Shown piece by piece: positions 1 to 6,768 of a stretch of DNA of 64,000 bases. The position numbers and the translations under genes were made by a program. Source of the DNA: Nocardioides sp. Soil805 (GTDB taxonomy: Bacteria > Actinomycetota > Actinomycetes > Propionibacteriales > Nocardioidaceae); the NCBI RefSeq assembly GCF_001429625.1, contig NZ_LMSU01000001.1, positions 129,498-193,497 on the forward strand, given 5' to 3'. The notes below the pieces were generated by a model. That model saw nothing but the letters and a program-made list of their open reading frames with translations. It did not search any database and was not told where the DNA came from. How positions within the stretch are numbered: position 1 is the first letter of the stretch; every line of letters starts with the position of its first letter.

Positions 1-819
1 GACGACGGACTTCACCTCAGCGAGCTGGTCGACGGTGTCGATCCCCTGGAGGCCGAGGTGGTCCGCGGTCACGTTGGTGACCACCGACACGTCGTTGTGG
101 CGCAGGCCGATGCCCTTGAGCAGGATCCCGCCGCGAGCCGTCTCGGTCACTGCCAGCTGGACCTGCGGGTGGGCCAGCACCCGCCCGGCGCCGCTGGGAC
201 CGGAGTAGTCCCCCGCCTCGACGAGCTCGCCGTCGATGTAGATGCCGTCCGTGTTGGACCACCCGGTGAGCAGCCCGTGGGTGCGGGCGATGTGGGCGAT
301 CATCCGGCTCGTGGTCGTCTTGCCGTTGGTGCCGGTCACGGCGACGACGGGGACGCGCGGGGTCAGCGTCGTGGGGCCGTCACCGGCCTCCGCCGCGGCC
401 ACCGAGTCCGCGGCCGCGCTGACCGCGGCCTCCAGGTCGGGGGTCGGCAGCGCGTCCAACGCGTCGGCCACGGCCCGGCCGAGCGACTCGGCCCGGCCCC
501 GGTGCCGCCACGGGAAGGCCACCACGAGGCGGTCCGGGTCGCTGGTCGGACGCACCCGCACCGCCAGCCGCGTCGTACCGGACTCGGCGGCGATCGCGCG
601 CACCAACCGCTCGACGGCCCGCATGGAGAAGCGCTGGCGGAAGCCGCTGCCCGGCGCGCCCGGACGGGTGCTGCGCAGACCGATCCGGCGCGCGAAGCGC
701 AGCGCCGTCTCCTCCGACGCCTCCGCGATCGTCGTGACGTCGAGGGTCAGCTTGATGGCGGCGCGGGGGAAGTAGAGGTTGGGGCCCTCCAGGACCCTGA
801 GCTCGACGAGAGAGTTCAC
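1..819 (-). CDS. Cyanophycin-synthetase-like Mur ligase family protein (3' end outside window)
   Basis: The first 273 codons of a Mur-ligase-superfamily ATP-dependent amide ligase are visible; the C-terminus runs off the window. The P-loop GTNGKTTT is at residues 163-170. TARGGIL (about 227-233) and NVTADHLG (about 249-256) follow and are typical of the ligase half of cyanophycin synthetase, and the N-terminus carries LEGPNLYFP. The N-terminal ATP-grasp domain of true cyanophycin synthetase is replaced here by about 150 residues of uncertain fold, so the substrate is not known. The GTG start at 819 is favoured because a TAGCGT -10 box ends 6 nt upstream, suggesting leaderless expression. MurT is a less likely alternative, as its Cys4 zinc segment is not seen. 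Confidence 0.8.
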   Translation of the reverse strand, partial: MNSLVELRVLEGPNLYFPRAAIKLTLDVTTIAEASEETALRFARRIGLRSTRPGAPGSGFRQRFSMRAVERLVRAIAAESGTTRLAVRVRPTSDPDRLVVAFPWRHRGRAESLGRAVADALDALPTPDLEAAVSAAADSVAAAEAGDGPTTLTPRVPVVAVTGTNGKTTTSRMIAHIARTHGLLTGWSNTDGIYIDGELVEAGDYSGPSGAGRVLAHPQVQLAVTETARGGILLKGIGLRHNDVSVVTNVTADHLGLQGIDTVDQLAEVKSVV

Positions 820-825
820 CCGCGC

Positions 826-831
826 ACGCTA
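826..831 (-). promoter_or_regulatory. -10 box of the Mur-ligase-like gene
   Basis: Minus-strand TAGCGT fits the actinobacterial TAnnnT consensus and ends 6 nt before the GTG at 819. Transcription would start at or next to the start codon, giving a leaderless mRNA. No convincing -35 is seen. Confidence 0.5.
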
Positions 832-994
832 CCGAAGCCGGCGGCGCGACCCGATGTCCGCACATACCCAGATTCGGAGATGTGCCGGGTGTCGTCCGGA
901 CGGATGCTGCAGGAGCAGGCCCCAGGTCGGGGCCGTGGCCGCTCGGGGGACGTCCGTCGTCTCGCGCCCACCGGAATCCGAAGGGACTGCACAC

Positions 995-1468
995 ATGAGG
1001 AAGATCTTCGTCGCGGTGGCCATGGTGCTGGCCGCCCTTGCGACGTTCGGCGCCACACCCGCCGCCCAGGCCACCAACATCGGCTACGAGGGCTGCACGC
1101 CCGGCTACTGGAAGAACCACACCGACAACTGGCAGGAGATGACGCCCGACCAGCTCTACGGCGCCACCTTCGTGGACGCCCGGGCCAACGTCGCCGGGCT
1201 CACCTTCCTCGGGGCGCTGTCGGCGCGGGGAGGACCCGGGGCCGACGGGGCCGCCGAGATCCTGGCCCGCGCCTCGGCCGCGGCGTTCCTCAACGCCGCA
1301 CACGAGGGCGTCGGCTACCCGTGGCGTCGCTACCTCGCGGGCAAGGACGGTCGTCCGCCGCTCGTCGAGGCGGTCGACGCGGCGTACGCCAGCGGCGACC
1401 GCGCCACAATGCTGGCCCTGGCCAGCCGGCTCGACGCCGACAACAACCTGGGCTGCACGCTCAGCTGA
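995..1468 (+). CDS. Secreted protein with CTPGYWKNH motif
   Basis: 157-residue protein with a classical signal peptide (positive MRK, hydrophobic 4-20, likely cleavage after AQA near residue 26). The mature part opens with GCTPGYWKNH (Cys34) and ends with GCTLS (Cys154). These two cysteines are the only ones in the mature chain, so one long-range disulfide is plausible. The CTPGYWKNH motif recurs in secreted bacterial proteins of unknown function; I do not recognise an enzymatic site. The ATG at 995 is chosen because it begins the signal peptide and has AAGGGA 8 nt upstream; the frame stays open further upstream but without export features. It is a single gene facing fabI across a hairpin. 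Confidence 0.75.
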   Translation: MRKIFVAVAMVLAALATFGATPAAQATNIGYEGCTPGYWKNHTDNWQEMTPDQLYGATFVDARANVAGLTFLGALSARGGPGADGAAEILARASAAAFLNAAHEGVGYPWRRYLAGKDGRPPLVEAVDAAYASGDRATMLALASRLDADNNLGCTLS

Positions 1469-1475
1469 TCACGGC

Positions 1476-1513
1476 CACGGGTGGCGCTCCGGCTCGACCG
1501 GGCGCCACCCGTG
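1476..1513. terminator. Bidirectional hairpin terminator between convergent genes
   Basis: Perfect 12-bp inverted repeat CACGGGTGGCGC (1476-1487) and GCGCCACCCGTG (1502-1513) with a 14-nt loop, between the ends of the secreted-protein gene and fabI. There is no T-run, as is usual for actinobacterial hairpin terminators. Confidence 0.65.
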
Positions 1514-1529
1514 CGCGCGTGTGGTGGGG

Positions 1530-2300
1530 TCAGAGCCCCATCGCGTGGAAACCGCCGTCGACGTGCACGATCTCCCCGGTCGTCGCCGGGAAGAAGTCGC
1601 TGAGCAGCGCGCACACGGCCTGGGCGGTGGGGACCTGGTCGGTCTCGTCCCAGCCGAGCGGGGCGCGGTCCTTCCACGACGACTCCAGGGCCTCGAAGCC
1701 GGGGATCGCCTTGGCCGCGAGCGTCTTGAGCGGGCCGGCGGACACGAGGTTGCAGCGGATGCCCTCGGGACCGAGGTCGCGGGCGACGTAGCGCGAGGTG
1801 TTCTCCAGCGCCGCCTTGGCGACGCCCATCCAGTCGTACGCCGGCCAGGCCGACGTCGCGTCGAAGGTCAGCCCGACGATGGAGCCGCCGCGCGACATGA
1901 GCGGGCGGGTGGCGACGGCGAGCGACTTGAGCGAGTACGCCGAGACCTGCACCGCCTGGGCGACGTCCTCCCAGGGGCCCTCCATGAACTTGCCACCCAG
2001 CAGGGTCTCGGGGTTGCCGTAGGCGATCGAGTGGACGACGCCGTCGAGGCCGTCCACGTGCTCGTGCACCTGGTCGGCGAGCCCGGCGAGGTGCTCCTCG
2101 TCGGTCACGTCGAGCTCGAGCACCGGCGGCTCCACCGGGAGCCGCTTGGCGATCCGCCGGGTGATGCCCAGCGCCCGCCCGAAGTTGGAGATGAGCACCG
2201 TGGCGCCCTGCTCCTGGGCCACCTTGGCCGTGGCGAAGCCGATGGAGGAGTCCATCGTCACGCCGGCCACGAGGATCCGCTTGCCGTCGAGAAGTCCCAT
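1530..2300 (-). CDS. fabI: Enoyl-ACP reductase (InhA/FabI type)
   Basis: 256-residue NADH-dependent enoyl-[acyl carrier protein] reductase, the last reductive step of type II fatty-acid elongation in the cytoplasm. The Rossmann start is GVTMDSSIG (13-21). The family catalytic pattern Y-x2-M-x3-K is intact: Tyr155, Met158 and Lys162 in AYDWMGVAK. Length matches FabI/InhA. It sits 2 nt downstream of fabG, the same order as mabA-inhA in mycobacteria, so the two genes are almost certainly one transcript from the promoter upstream of fabG. Confidence 0.95.
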   Translation of the reverse strand: MGLLDGKRILVAGVTMDSSIGFATAKVAQEQGATVLISNFGRALGITRRIAKRLPVEPPVLELDVTDEEHLAGLADQVHEHVDGLDGVVHSIAYGNPETLLGGKFMEGPWEDVAQAVQVSAYSLKSLAVATRPLMSRGGSIVGLTFDATSAWPAYDWMGVAKAALENTSRYVARDLGPEGIRCNLVSAGPLKTLAAKAIPGFEALESSWKDRAPLGWDETDQVPTAQAVCALLSDFFPATTGEIVHVDGGFHAMGL

Positions 2301-2302
2301 TG

Positions 2303-3028
2303 TCAGTGCCCCATTCCGAGTCCGCCGTCAACAGGGATGACGGCTCCAGTCACGTAGGCGGCGCCGTCCGACGCCAACCAGGTCACGGCCGAGGCGACCT
2401 CGGTCGTGGCGGCGTAGCGCCCCAGGGGGACCTGCGCCTTGATCATCTGCTTCTGCTCGTCGGTGAGCACGTCGGTCATGTCGGTCTCGACGAAGCCGGG
2501 CGAGACCACGTTGGCCGTGATCGAGCGCGATCCCAGCTCCCGCGCCAGCGAGCGGGCCATGCCGACGAGGCCCGCCTTGGAGGCGGCGTAGTTGACCTGG
2601 CCGGCCGAGCCGAGCAGCCCGACGACCGAGGAGATGAAGATGATCCGGCCACGACGCAGCCGCAGCATGCCCTTCGCGGCCCGCTTGGCCAGCCGGAAGG
2701 ACCCGGTGAGGTTGGTGTCGATGACGCTGGACCAGTCGTCCTCCGACATCCGCAGCACCAGCGTGTCGGCCGTGATCCCCGCGTTGGCGACCAGCACCTC
2801 CACGGGGCCGTGGGCCTCCTCGACGGTCTTGAAGGCCGCCTCGACCGCGTCGGGGTCGGTGATGTCGCAGCGGACGTCGAGCGCCCCCTCGGGCGCACCC
2901 CCGCTGCGGGTCGTCACGGCGACCTTGTCGCCCTGGGCGATGAAGGCCTCGGCGATGGCGCGGCCGATGCCGCGGTTGCCGCCCGTCACCAGGACGGAAC
3001 GGGGCTCGGGCCGGATGTCGTCACTCAT
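2303..3028 (-). CDS. fabG: 3-oxoacyl-ACP reductase (FabG/MabA)
   Basis: 241-residue SDR that reduces 3-oxoacyl-ACP to 3-hydroxyacyl-ACP with NADPH. TGGNRGIG (15-22) is the cofactor glycine motif, NAG lies at 82-84, and the catalytic triad is Ser134, Tyr147 and Lys151 (SS...NYAASK). The C-terminal VDGGLGMGH is typical of actinobacterial FabG. First gene of the fabG-fabI operon. The ATG at 3028 is supported by a TAGCGT -10 box ending 8 nt upstream, suggesting a leaderless transcript. Confidence 0.95.
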   Translation of the reverse strand: MSDDIRPEPRSVLVTGGNRGIGRAIAEAFIAQGDKVAVTTRSGGAPEGALDVRCDITDPDAVEAAFKTVEEAHGPVEVLVANAGITADTLVLRMSEDDWSSVIDTNLTGSFRLAKRAAKGMLRLRRGRIIFISSVVGLLGSAGQVNYAASKAGLVGMARSLARELGSRSITANVVSPGFVETDMTDVLTDEQKQMIKAQVPLGRYAATTEVASAVTWLASDGAAYVTGAVIPVDGGLGMGH

Positions 3029-3036
3029 GCTGCTCG

Positions 3037-3042
3037 ACGCTA
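3037..3042 (-). promoter_or_regulatory. -10 box of the fabG-fabI operon
   Basis: Minus-strand TAGCGT with 8 nt to the fabG ATG; the expected transcript starts essentially at the start codon. Confidence 0.5.
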
Positions 3043-3080
3043 GTGATTACCCCGCGGTACACGAAAAGACCTCGCCGCGA

Positions 3081-3293
3081 TCACTCGTCCTCGAGACGGA
3101 AGCCGACCTTCATGCCGACCTGGACGTGCTCGACCTGGCCGTCCTTGGCCTGGCCGCGGATCTGGGTGACCTCGAACCAGTCGATGTGGCGCAGCGTCTT
3201 GCCGGCACGCTCGATGCCGTTGCGGATGGCCTGGTCGACGCCGTCGGGTGAGGTGCCGACGATCTCGGTGACGCGGTAGGTGCGGTTGGACAC
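3081..3293 (-). CDS. Dodecin family flavin-binding protein
   Basis: 70-residue protein matching dodecin in length and pattern: TYRVTEIVGTSPDGVDQAI at the N-terminus, LRHIDWFEVTQIRG in the middle (the Trp is the flavin-stacking residue in dodecins), and a VGFRLE C-terminus. Dodecins form hollow dodecamers that store or buffer FMN and related flavins. The start is GTG with AGGAGG close upstream. Monocistronic, between fabG and the divergent DUF3099 gene. Confidence 0.88.
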   Translation of the reverse strand: MSNRTYRVTEIVGTSPDGVDQAIRNGIERAGKTLRHIDWFEVTQIRGQAKDGQVEHVQVGMKVGFRLEDE

Positions 3294-3378
3294 GGGTCCT
3301 CCTGGAGTGGGTGCTGCGTGGGCTCGGGCAGTGCTCCGGAGCCTAGCGAGGACGGGCGGGGCGTTGGGCCACCCGACG

Positions 3379-3384
3379 TACAGT
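3379..3384 (+). promoter_or_regulatory. -10 box of the DUF3099 gene
   Basis: TACAGT ends 7 nt before the ATG at 3392, with TTGGGC about 9 nt upstream. It supports the ATG at 3392 over the in-frame GTG at 3383, which lies inside the hexamer. Confidence 0.5.
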
Positions 3385-3391
3385 GAAGGTC

Positions 3392-3694
3392 ATGGCCCGC
3401 CGTGAGGATCCGAGCGTTCCCGTGCGCATCACCACCGCGGCGACGAGCCACCACGCGGACATCGCCGCACGTCAGAAGCGCTACGTCATCTCCATGACGA
3501 TCCGCACCCTGTGCTTCGTCGGCGCGGTCGCCGTCGGACCCGGCTGGCTGCGCTGGGTGCTGGTCGCCGGGGCGGTGCTCCTGCCCTACGTGGCGGTCGT
3601 CATGGCCAACCCCGAGTCGCGCAAGGACGACAGCTTCGAGCTGCGTGGTTCGCAGACCACGCGCGAGCTTCCGCCGTCCGCCACTCGCCGGTAA
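3392..3694 (+). CDS. DUF3099 domain membrane protein
   Basis: About 100 residues. A conserved VRITTAATSHHADI segment near the N-terminus and RYVISMTIRTLCF lead into two closely spaced hydrophobic segments (about 36-52 and 56-74). This is the signature of the actinobacterial DUF3099 family of small two-span membrane proteins with no known function. The C-terminal tail is polar and Arg-rich. The start is set by the -10 box 7 nt upstream (leaderless). The gene ends just before the 6C-like RNA. Confidence 0.8.
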   Translation: MARREDPSVPVRITTAATSHHADIAARQKRYVISMTIRTLCFVGAVAVGPGWLRWVLVAGAVLLPYVAVVMANPESRKDDSFELRGSQTTRELPPSATRR

Positions 3695-3737
3695 CCGGTT
3701 GTTGGTTTTGCCGATGCGTCGTGCAAGAATCAACTTC

Positions 3738-3810
3738 GCCACCCAGCATCCCCCGTCTGAGGTGGCACCAGCGGTGCCGGACGGCTTCCCCCGTGGCTGT
3801 CCGGCACCGC
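3738..3810 (+). ncRNA. Probable 6C small RNA (two C-loop hairpins)
   Basis: Two consecutive hairpins, each exposing a run of five C in its loop. Hairpin 1: stem GCCACC (3738-3743) with GGTGGC (3761-3766), extended by CAG/CTG with one bulge, loop CATCCCCCGT. Hairpin 2: perfect 12-bp stem GCGGTGCCGGAC (3771-3782) with GTCCGGCACCGC (3799-3810), extended by further pairs including wobbles, loop TTCCCCCGTG. The paired-hairpin C-loop architecture, spacing and loop sequences match my memory of the actinobacterial 6C RNA family (B11 in M. tuberculosis). The second hairpin probably doubles as terminator, though only a short ATTT follows. Orientation is inferred from the C-rich rather than G-rich loops. 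Confidence 0.75.
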
Positions 3811-3853
3811 CTCCATTTCCGGGGTGCATTCGCGTGCGAGAGGGTGGTCGAGG

Positions 3854-4054
3854 TTGAGCGAGGAGCTCCCCGACACCTGCTCCGCCAAGGGCTGCACGGC
3901 ACCCGCGACCTGGGCGCTGCTGTGGAACAACCCCAAGATCCACACGCCGGAGCGGCGCAAGACGTGGCTGGCGTGCGACGAGCACCGCACCACCCTGGGT
4001 GACTTCCTGGGGGCGCGCGGCTTCCTCAAGGACGTCGTCCCCCACCCCGCCTGA
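3854..4054 (+). CDS. Small conserved Cys-rich actinobacterial protein
   Basis: 66 residues from the TTG at 3854, which has GAGAGGG 9 nt upstream. An in-frame GTG at 3824 without a ribosome site would add 10 residues. Cys9, Cys14, Cys41 and His44 (CDEH) could bind a metal such as zinc. The segment WNNPKIHTPERRKTWLACDEHR is characteristic of a widespread small actinobacterial family that databases sometimes mislabel as acetone carboxylase. Function unknown. It lies directly downstream of the 6C-like RNA. Confidence 0.65.
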   Translation: MSEELPDTCSAKGCTAPATWALLWNNPKIHTPERRKTWLACDEHRTTLGDFLGARGFLKDVVPHPA

Positions 4055-4090
4055 CGGGGACAGCGCGGGCGGTGCGCCCGCCGGTGGCTG

Positions 4091-5089
4091 CTACCCGCCG
4101 ATGGCGGACATGGGACGGTCCGGCTGGAGGAAGCTCGGGTCGTTGATGCCGTGCCCCGGGAGCTTGCCGGCCATCGCGACGACCCAGCGATCGGCGAGCT
4201 CCTCGTCGGTGGCGCCGGCGCGCATCGCCGTACGCAGGTCGGACTCGTCGCGGGCGAAGAGGCAGTTGCGCACCTGCCCGTCCGCGGTCAGCCGGACCCG
4301 GTCGCAGTCGCCGCAGAAGGGGCGGGTGACCGAGGCGATGATGCCCACCGTCGCCGGCCCGCCGTCCACGTCGAACAGCTCCGCCGGGGCACTCCCCCGC
4401 GGCTCACCGTGGGGGGTCAGTTCGAACTCGGCGCTCAGCGCGGCGTAGATCTCGTCGGCCGTGATCATCTCCGCGCGGCTCCAGCCGTGCTGGGCGTCGA
4501 GCGGCATCTGCTCGATGAAGCGCAGGTCGTAGCCGCGCTCGATCGCCCAGGCCAGCAGCTCGGGCGCCTGGTCGTCGTTGAGCCCGCGCAGCAGGACCGC
4601 GTTGAGCTTGAGCGGGCCCAGGCCGGCGGCCCGGGCGGCCTCCAGCCCGGCGATGACGTCGTCGAGCCGGTCGCGGCGGGTGACCTCGTGGAAGGTCTCG
4701 CGCCGCACGCTGTCGAGGCTCACGTTGATCCGGTCGAGGCCGGCGTCGCGGAGCGCCTGCGCGTTGCGCTGCAGGCCGAGGGCGTTGGTGGTGAGCGACG
4801 TCTCGACGCCGAGGTCGTGGGTGCGGCGCACGATGTCGACCAGGCCGCGGCGCACCAGCGGCTCGCCGCCGGTGAAGCGGACCTCCTGCACGCCGAGGCG
4901 GCGTACCCCGATGGTGACCAGCCGGACGACCTCGTCGTCGGTGAGCGTCTGGTCGTCGGGCAGCCAGTCGAGGCCCTCGGCCGGCATGCAGTAGGAGCAG
5001 CGCAGGTTGCAGCGGTCGGTCAGGGAGACGCGCAGGTCGGTCGCGACACGACCGTAGGCGTCCGCGAGGGGCAGCATCCGGGTCGTCAC
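4091..5089 (-). CDS. moaA: GTP 3',8-cyclase MoaA (molybdenum cofactor)
   Basis: 332-residue radical-SAM enzyme for the first step of molybdopterin synthesis, converting GTP to 3',8-cyclo-GTP. The N-terminal radical-SAM cluster ligands are Cys27, Cys31 and Cys34 (CNLRCSYC). The C-terminal second-cluster pattern FCGDC...NC and the terminal double glycine, needed in known MoaA, are all present. No other Mo-cofactor gene is in the window. The GTG start is supported by a TAGACT box 6 nt upstream. That arrangement leaves no 5' leader, so a Moco riboswitch cannot be present at this promoter. Confidence 0.95.
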   Translation of the reverse strand: MTTRMLPLADAYGRVATDLRVSLTDRCNLRCSYCMPAEGLDWLPDDQTLTDDEVVRLVTIGVRRLGVQEVRFTGGEPLVRRGLVDIVRRTHDLGVETSLTTNALGLQRNAQALRDAGLDRINVSLDSVRRETFHEVTRRDRLDDVIAGLEAARAAGLGPLKLNAVLLRGLNDDQAPELLAWAIERGYDLRFIEQMPLDAQHGWSRAEMITADEIYAALSAEFELTPHGEPRGSAPAELFDVDGGPATVGIIASVTRPFCGDCDRVRLTADGQVRNCLFARDESDLRTAMRAGATDEELADRWVVAMAGKLPGHGINDPSFLQPDRPMSAIGG

Positions 5090-5095
5090 CTGCCC

Positions 5096-5101
5096 AGTCT
5101 A
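5096..5101 (-). promoter_or_regulatory. -10 box of moaA
   Basis: Minus-strand TAGACT, 6 nt from the moaA GTG; predicts a leaderless transcript. It is in a 111-bp divergent region shared with the SURF1 gene. Confidence 0.5.
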
Positions 5102-5188
5102 GGTGGTGGGGGGTCCGGCACCGCCGTGCTCGGACGCAGGCACCGCCTTTCGGGCGGCCTCGGCGACCCCGCGTGCGGGGGCGCCGGA

Positions 5189-5194
5189 TAGCCT
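5189..5194 (+). promoter_or_regulatory. -10 box of the SURF1 gene
   Basis: TAGCCT, 6 nt before the GTG at 5201; predicts a leaderless transcript divergent from moaA. Confidence 0.5.
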
Positions 5195-5200
5195 CGGGCC

Positions 5201-6106
5201 GTGCGTCGGTTCCGCTTCCTGCTCAGCAGACGCTGGGTGCTCTTCCTGCTGACCGTCCTCGCGCTCGCGTGGGTGGCCTGGCGCCTCGGCGAGTGGCAGT
5301 TCCACCGGCTGGACGACCGCAAGGACCGCAACTCCGTCATCCAGCGCAACGAGACGCAGGAGCCGGTGCCCGTCACCGACGTGATGGGCGTCGACCGCCC
5401 GCTCACCTCCGACGAGGAGTGGACGCAGGTCACCGCGACCGGCACGTACGACGCCGACTCCACCGTCGTCGTCCGCTACCGCACCCGCGACGGCGCCTCG
5501 GGGGTGGACGTGGTCGTGCCGCTGGTCCTCGCCGACGGCACCAGCCTGCTGGTCGACCGCGGCTGGTTCGCCACCGACAACCGCGGGACGACCCCCCAGG
5601 ACGTCCCGGCTCCCCCATCCGGCGAGGTGGACGTCGAGGGCTGGGTCCGCCTCGACGCCACGGGCGACAGCACCGAGGTGACCGACCGCTCCACGCGCGC
5701 GATCAGCAGCGCCGAGATCGGCCGCGCGATCGACCAGGACGTGCTGACCGGCTTCGTCGACATCCGCTCGGAGTCCCCCGAGGCCGACCAGGCGCTCGCC
5801 CCCGCCGAGCTGCCCGAGCTCGACAACGGACCGCACTTCTTCTACGGCCTCCAGTGGTGGTTCTTCGGCCTGCTGGCGCTCTTCGGCTTCGGCTACCTCG
5901 TGTACGACGAGGCCCGCGGCGGCCGCGGACCGGTGCGTGGATCGCGGCGGAGCCCCGCCCCCGACGGCCGCGGATCGCAGCCCGGGGACGCTCAGAGCGA
6001 GCGCAGCATCCCGCCGTCGACCGGCAGCATGACGCCGGTGACGAACGACGCCGCCGGCGACAGCAGGAAGGCCGCGGCCCGGCCGAACTCCTCCGGCTCG
6101 CCGTAG
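5201..6106 (+). CDS. SURF1 family cytochrome oxidase biogenesis protein
   Basis: 301 residues. One membrane span near the N-terminus (about 8-25, preceded by RRFRFLLSRRW) and one near 220-237 flank an extracytoplasmic domain with LGEWQFHRLDDR and LVDRGWF, the SURF1 (Shy1-like) hallmark. SURF1 proteins help assemble aa3-type cytochrome c oxidase and bind heme a. That fits the ctaA and ctaB genes elsewhere in the window. The last 65 or so residues form an Arg/Ser/Pro-rich tail lying opposite the end of the convergent SDR gene over 115 nt. The tail is therefore constrained by the other strand and may not be functional. Confidence 0.85.
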   Translation: MRRFRFLLSRRWVLFLLTVLALAWVAWRLGEWQFHRLDDRKDRNSVIQRNETQEPVPVTDVMGVDRPLTSDEEWTQVTATGTYDADSTVVVRYRTRDGASGVDVVVPLVLADGTSLLVDRGWFATDNRGTTPQDVPAPPSGEVDVEGWVRLDATGDSTEVTDRSTRAISSAEIGRAIDQDVLTGFVDIRSESPEADQALAPAELPELDNGPHFFYGLQWWFFGLLALFGFGYLVYDEARGGRGPVRGSRRSPAPDGRGSQPGDAQSERSIPPSTGSMTPVTNDAAGDSRKAAARPNSSGSP

Positions 6107-6747
6107 CGGCGCAGCGGGATGGTCGCCTCGGCGGCCTCCCGGGCCCGGTCGGGGTCACCCGAGAGCGCGTCGAGCTCGGCGACGCGGTCCGTCGCCACCC
6201 GCCCCGGCAGCAGGCCGTTGACCCGCACGCCCCGGGGGCCCAGCTCGTCGGCGAGGGTCTTGGCGACCATCGCCAGCCCGGGCCGCAGCCCGTTGGAGAT
6301 GGCCATGTCGGCCAGCGGCGCCCGCACGCTGGAGCTCAGCACCAGGGCCAGCGACCCGCCGTGGTCCAGGACGGAGCCGATCTCCCGGGCCAGCCGGACG
6401 GCGCCGAGGAAGACCGAGCCGAAGGAGGTGGTCCACTGCTCGTCGGTCATGTCCGCGACCGGGCCCTTGGGCGGCCCCCCGACCGAGATCAGGGCGCCGT
6501 CGAGGCGGCCCCAACGCTCGTGGGCGGCGGCGATCAGCCGGGCCGGGGTGCCCGGGTCGGCGTTGTCGGCCTCGACCGTGGTCGCCGCGTCGCCGAGGTC
6601 GCCGGCGGCAGCCCCCAGGGCCTCGGCCGACCGCCCCGAGAGGACGACCCGCGCCCCCTCGGCGACCAGGCAGTCGGCGGTGGCGCGGCCGAGGCCGCGC
6701 GCTCCCCCGGTGACGACGAAGACGCGATCGGTGAGCGACAGGTCCAT
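5992..6747 (-). CDS. SDR family oxidoreductase lacking the classical Tyr/Lys pair
   Basis: 251 residues with an intact Rossmann motif TGGARGLG (about 13-20) and a FabG-like C-terminus (VDGGMLRSL). Where classical SDRs carry Y-x3-K, this protein reads SNGLRPG: the Tyr is absent and the Lys position is Arg. I recall an SDR subfamily with SN-x2-R at this site, so the change is probably not recent decay. The substrate is unknown, and catalysis may differ from typical ketoreductases. A TAGGGT box lies 7 nt before the ATG. The 3' end overlaps the SURF1 gene on the opposite strand. Confidence 0.85.
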   Translation of the reverse strand: MDLSLTDRVFVVTGGARGLGRATADCLVAEGARVVLSGRSAEALGAAAGDLGDAATTVEADNADPGTPARLIAAAHERWGRLDGALISVGGPPKGPVADMTDEQWTTSFGSVFLGAVRLAREIGSVLDHGGSLALVLSSSVRAPLADMAISNGLRPGLAMVAKTLADELGPRGVRVNGLLPGRVATDRVAELDALSGDPDRAREAAEATIPLRRYGEPEEFGRAAAFLLSPAASFVTGVMLPVDGGMLRSL

Positions 6748-6754
6748 GCCCCGA

Positions 6755-6760
6755 ACCCTA
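6755..6760 (-). promoter_or_regulatory. -10 box of the SDR gene
   Basis: Minus-strand TAGGGT, 7 nt before the ATG at 6747; leaderless arrangement. Confidence 0.5.
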
Positions 6761-6768
6761 GGGGCCGC

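Noticed and set aside
5090..5200. Molybdenum-cofactor riboswitch upstream of moaA
   Set aside because: The -10 box lies 6 nt before the start codon, leaving no leader to fold.
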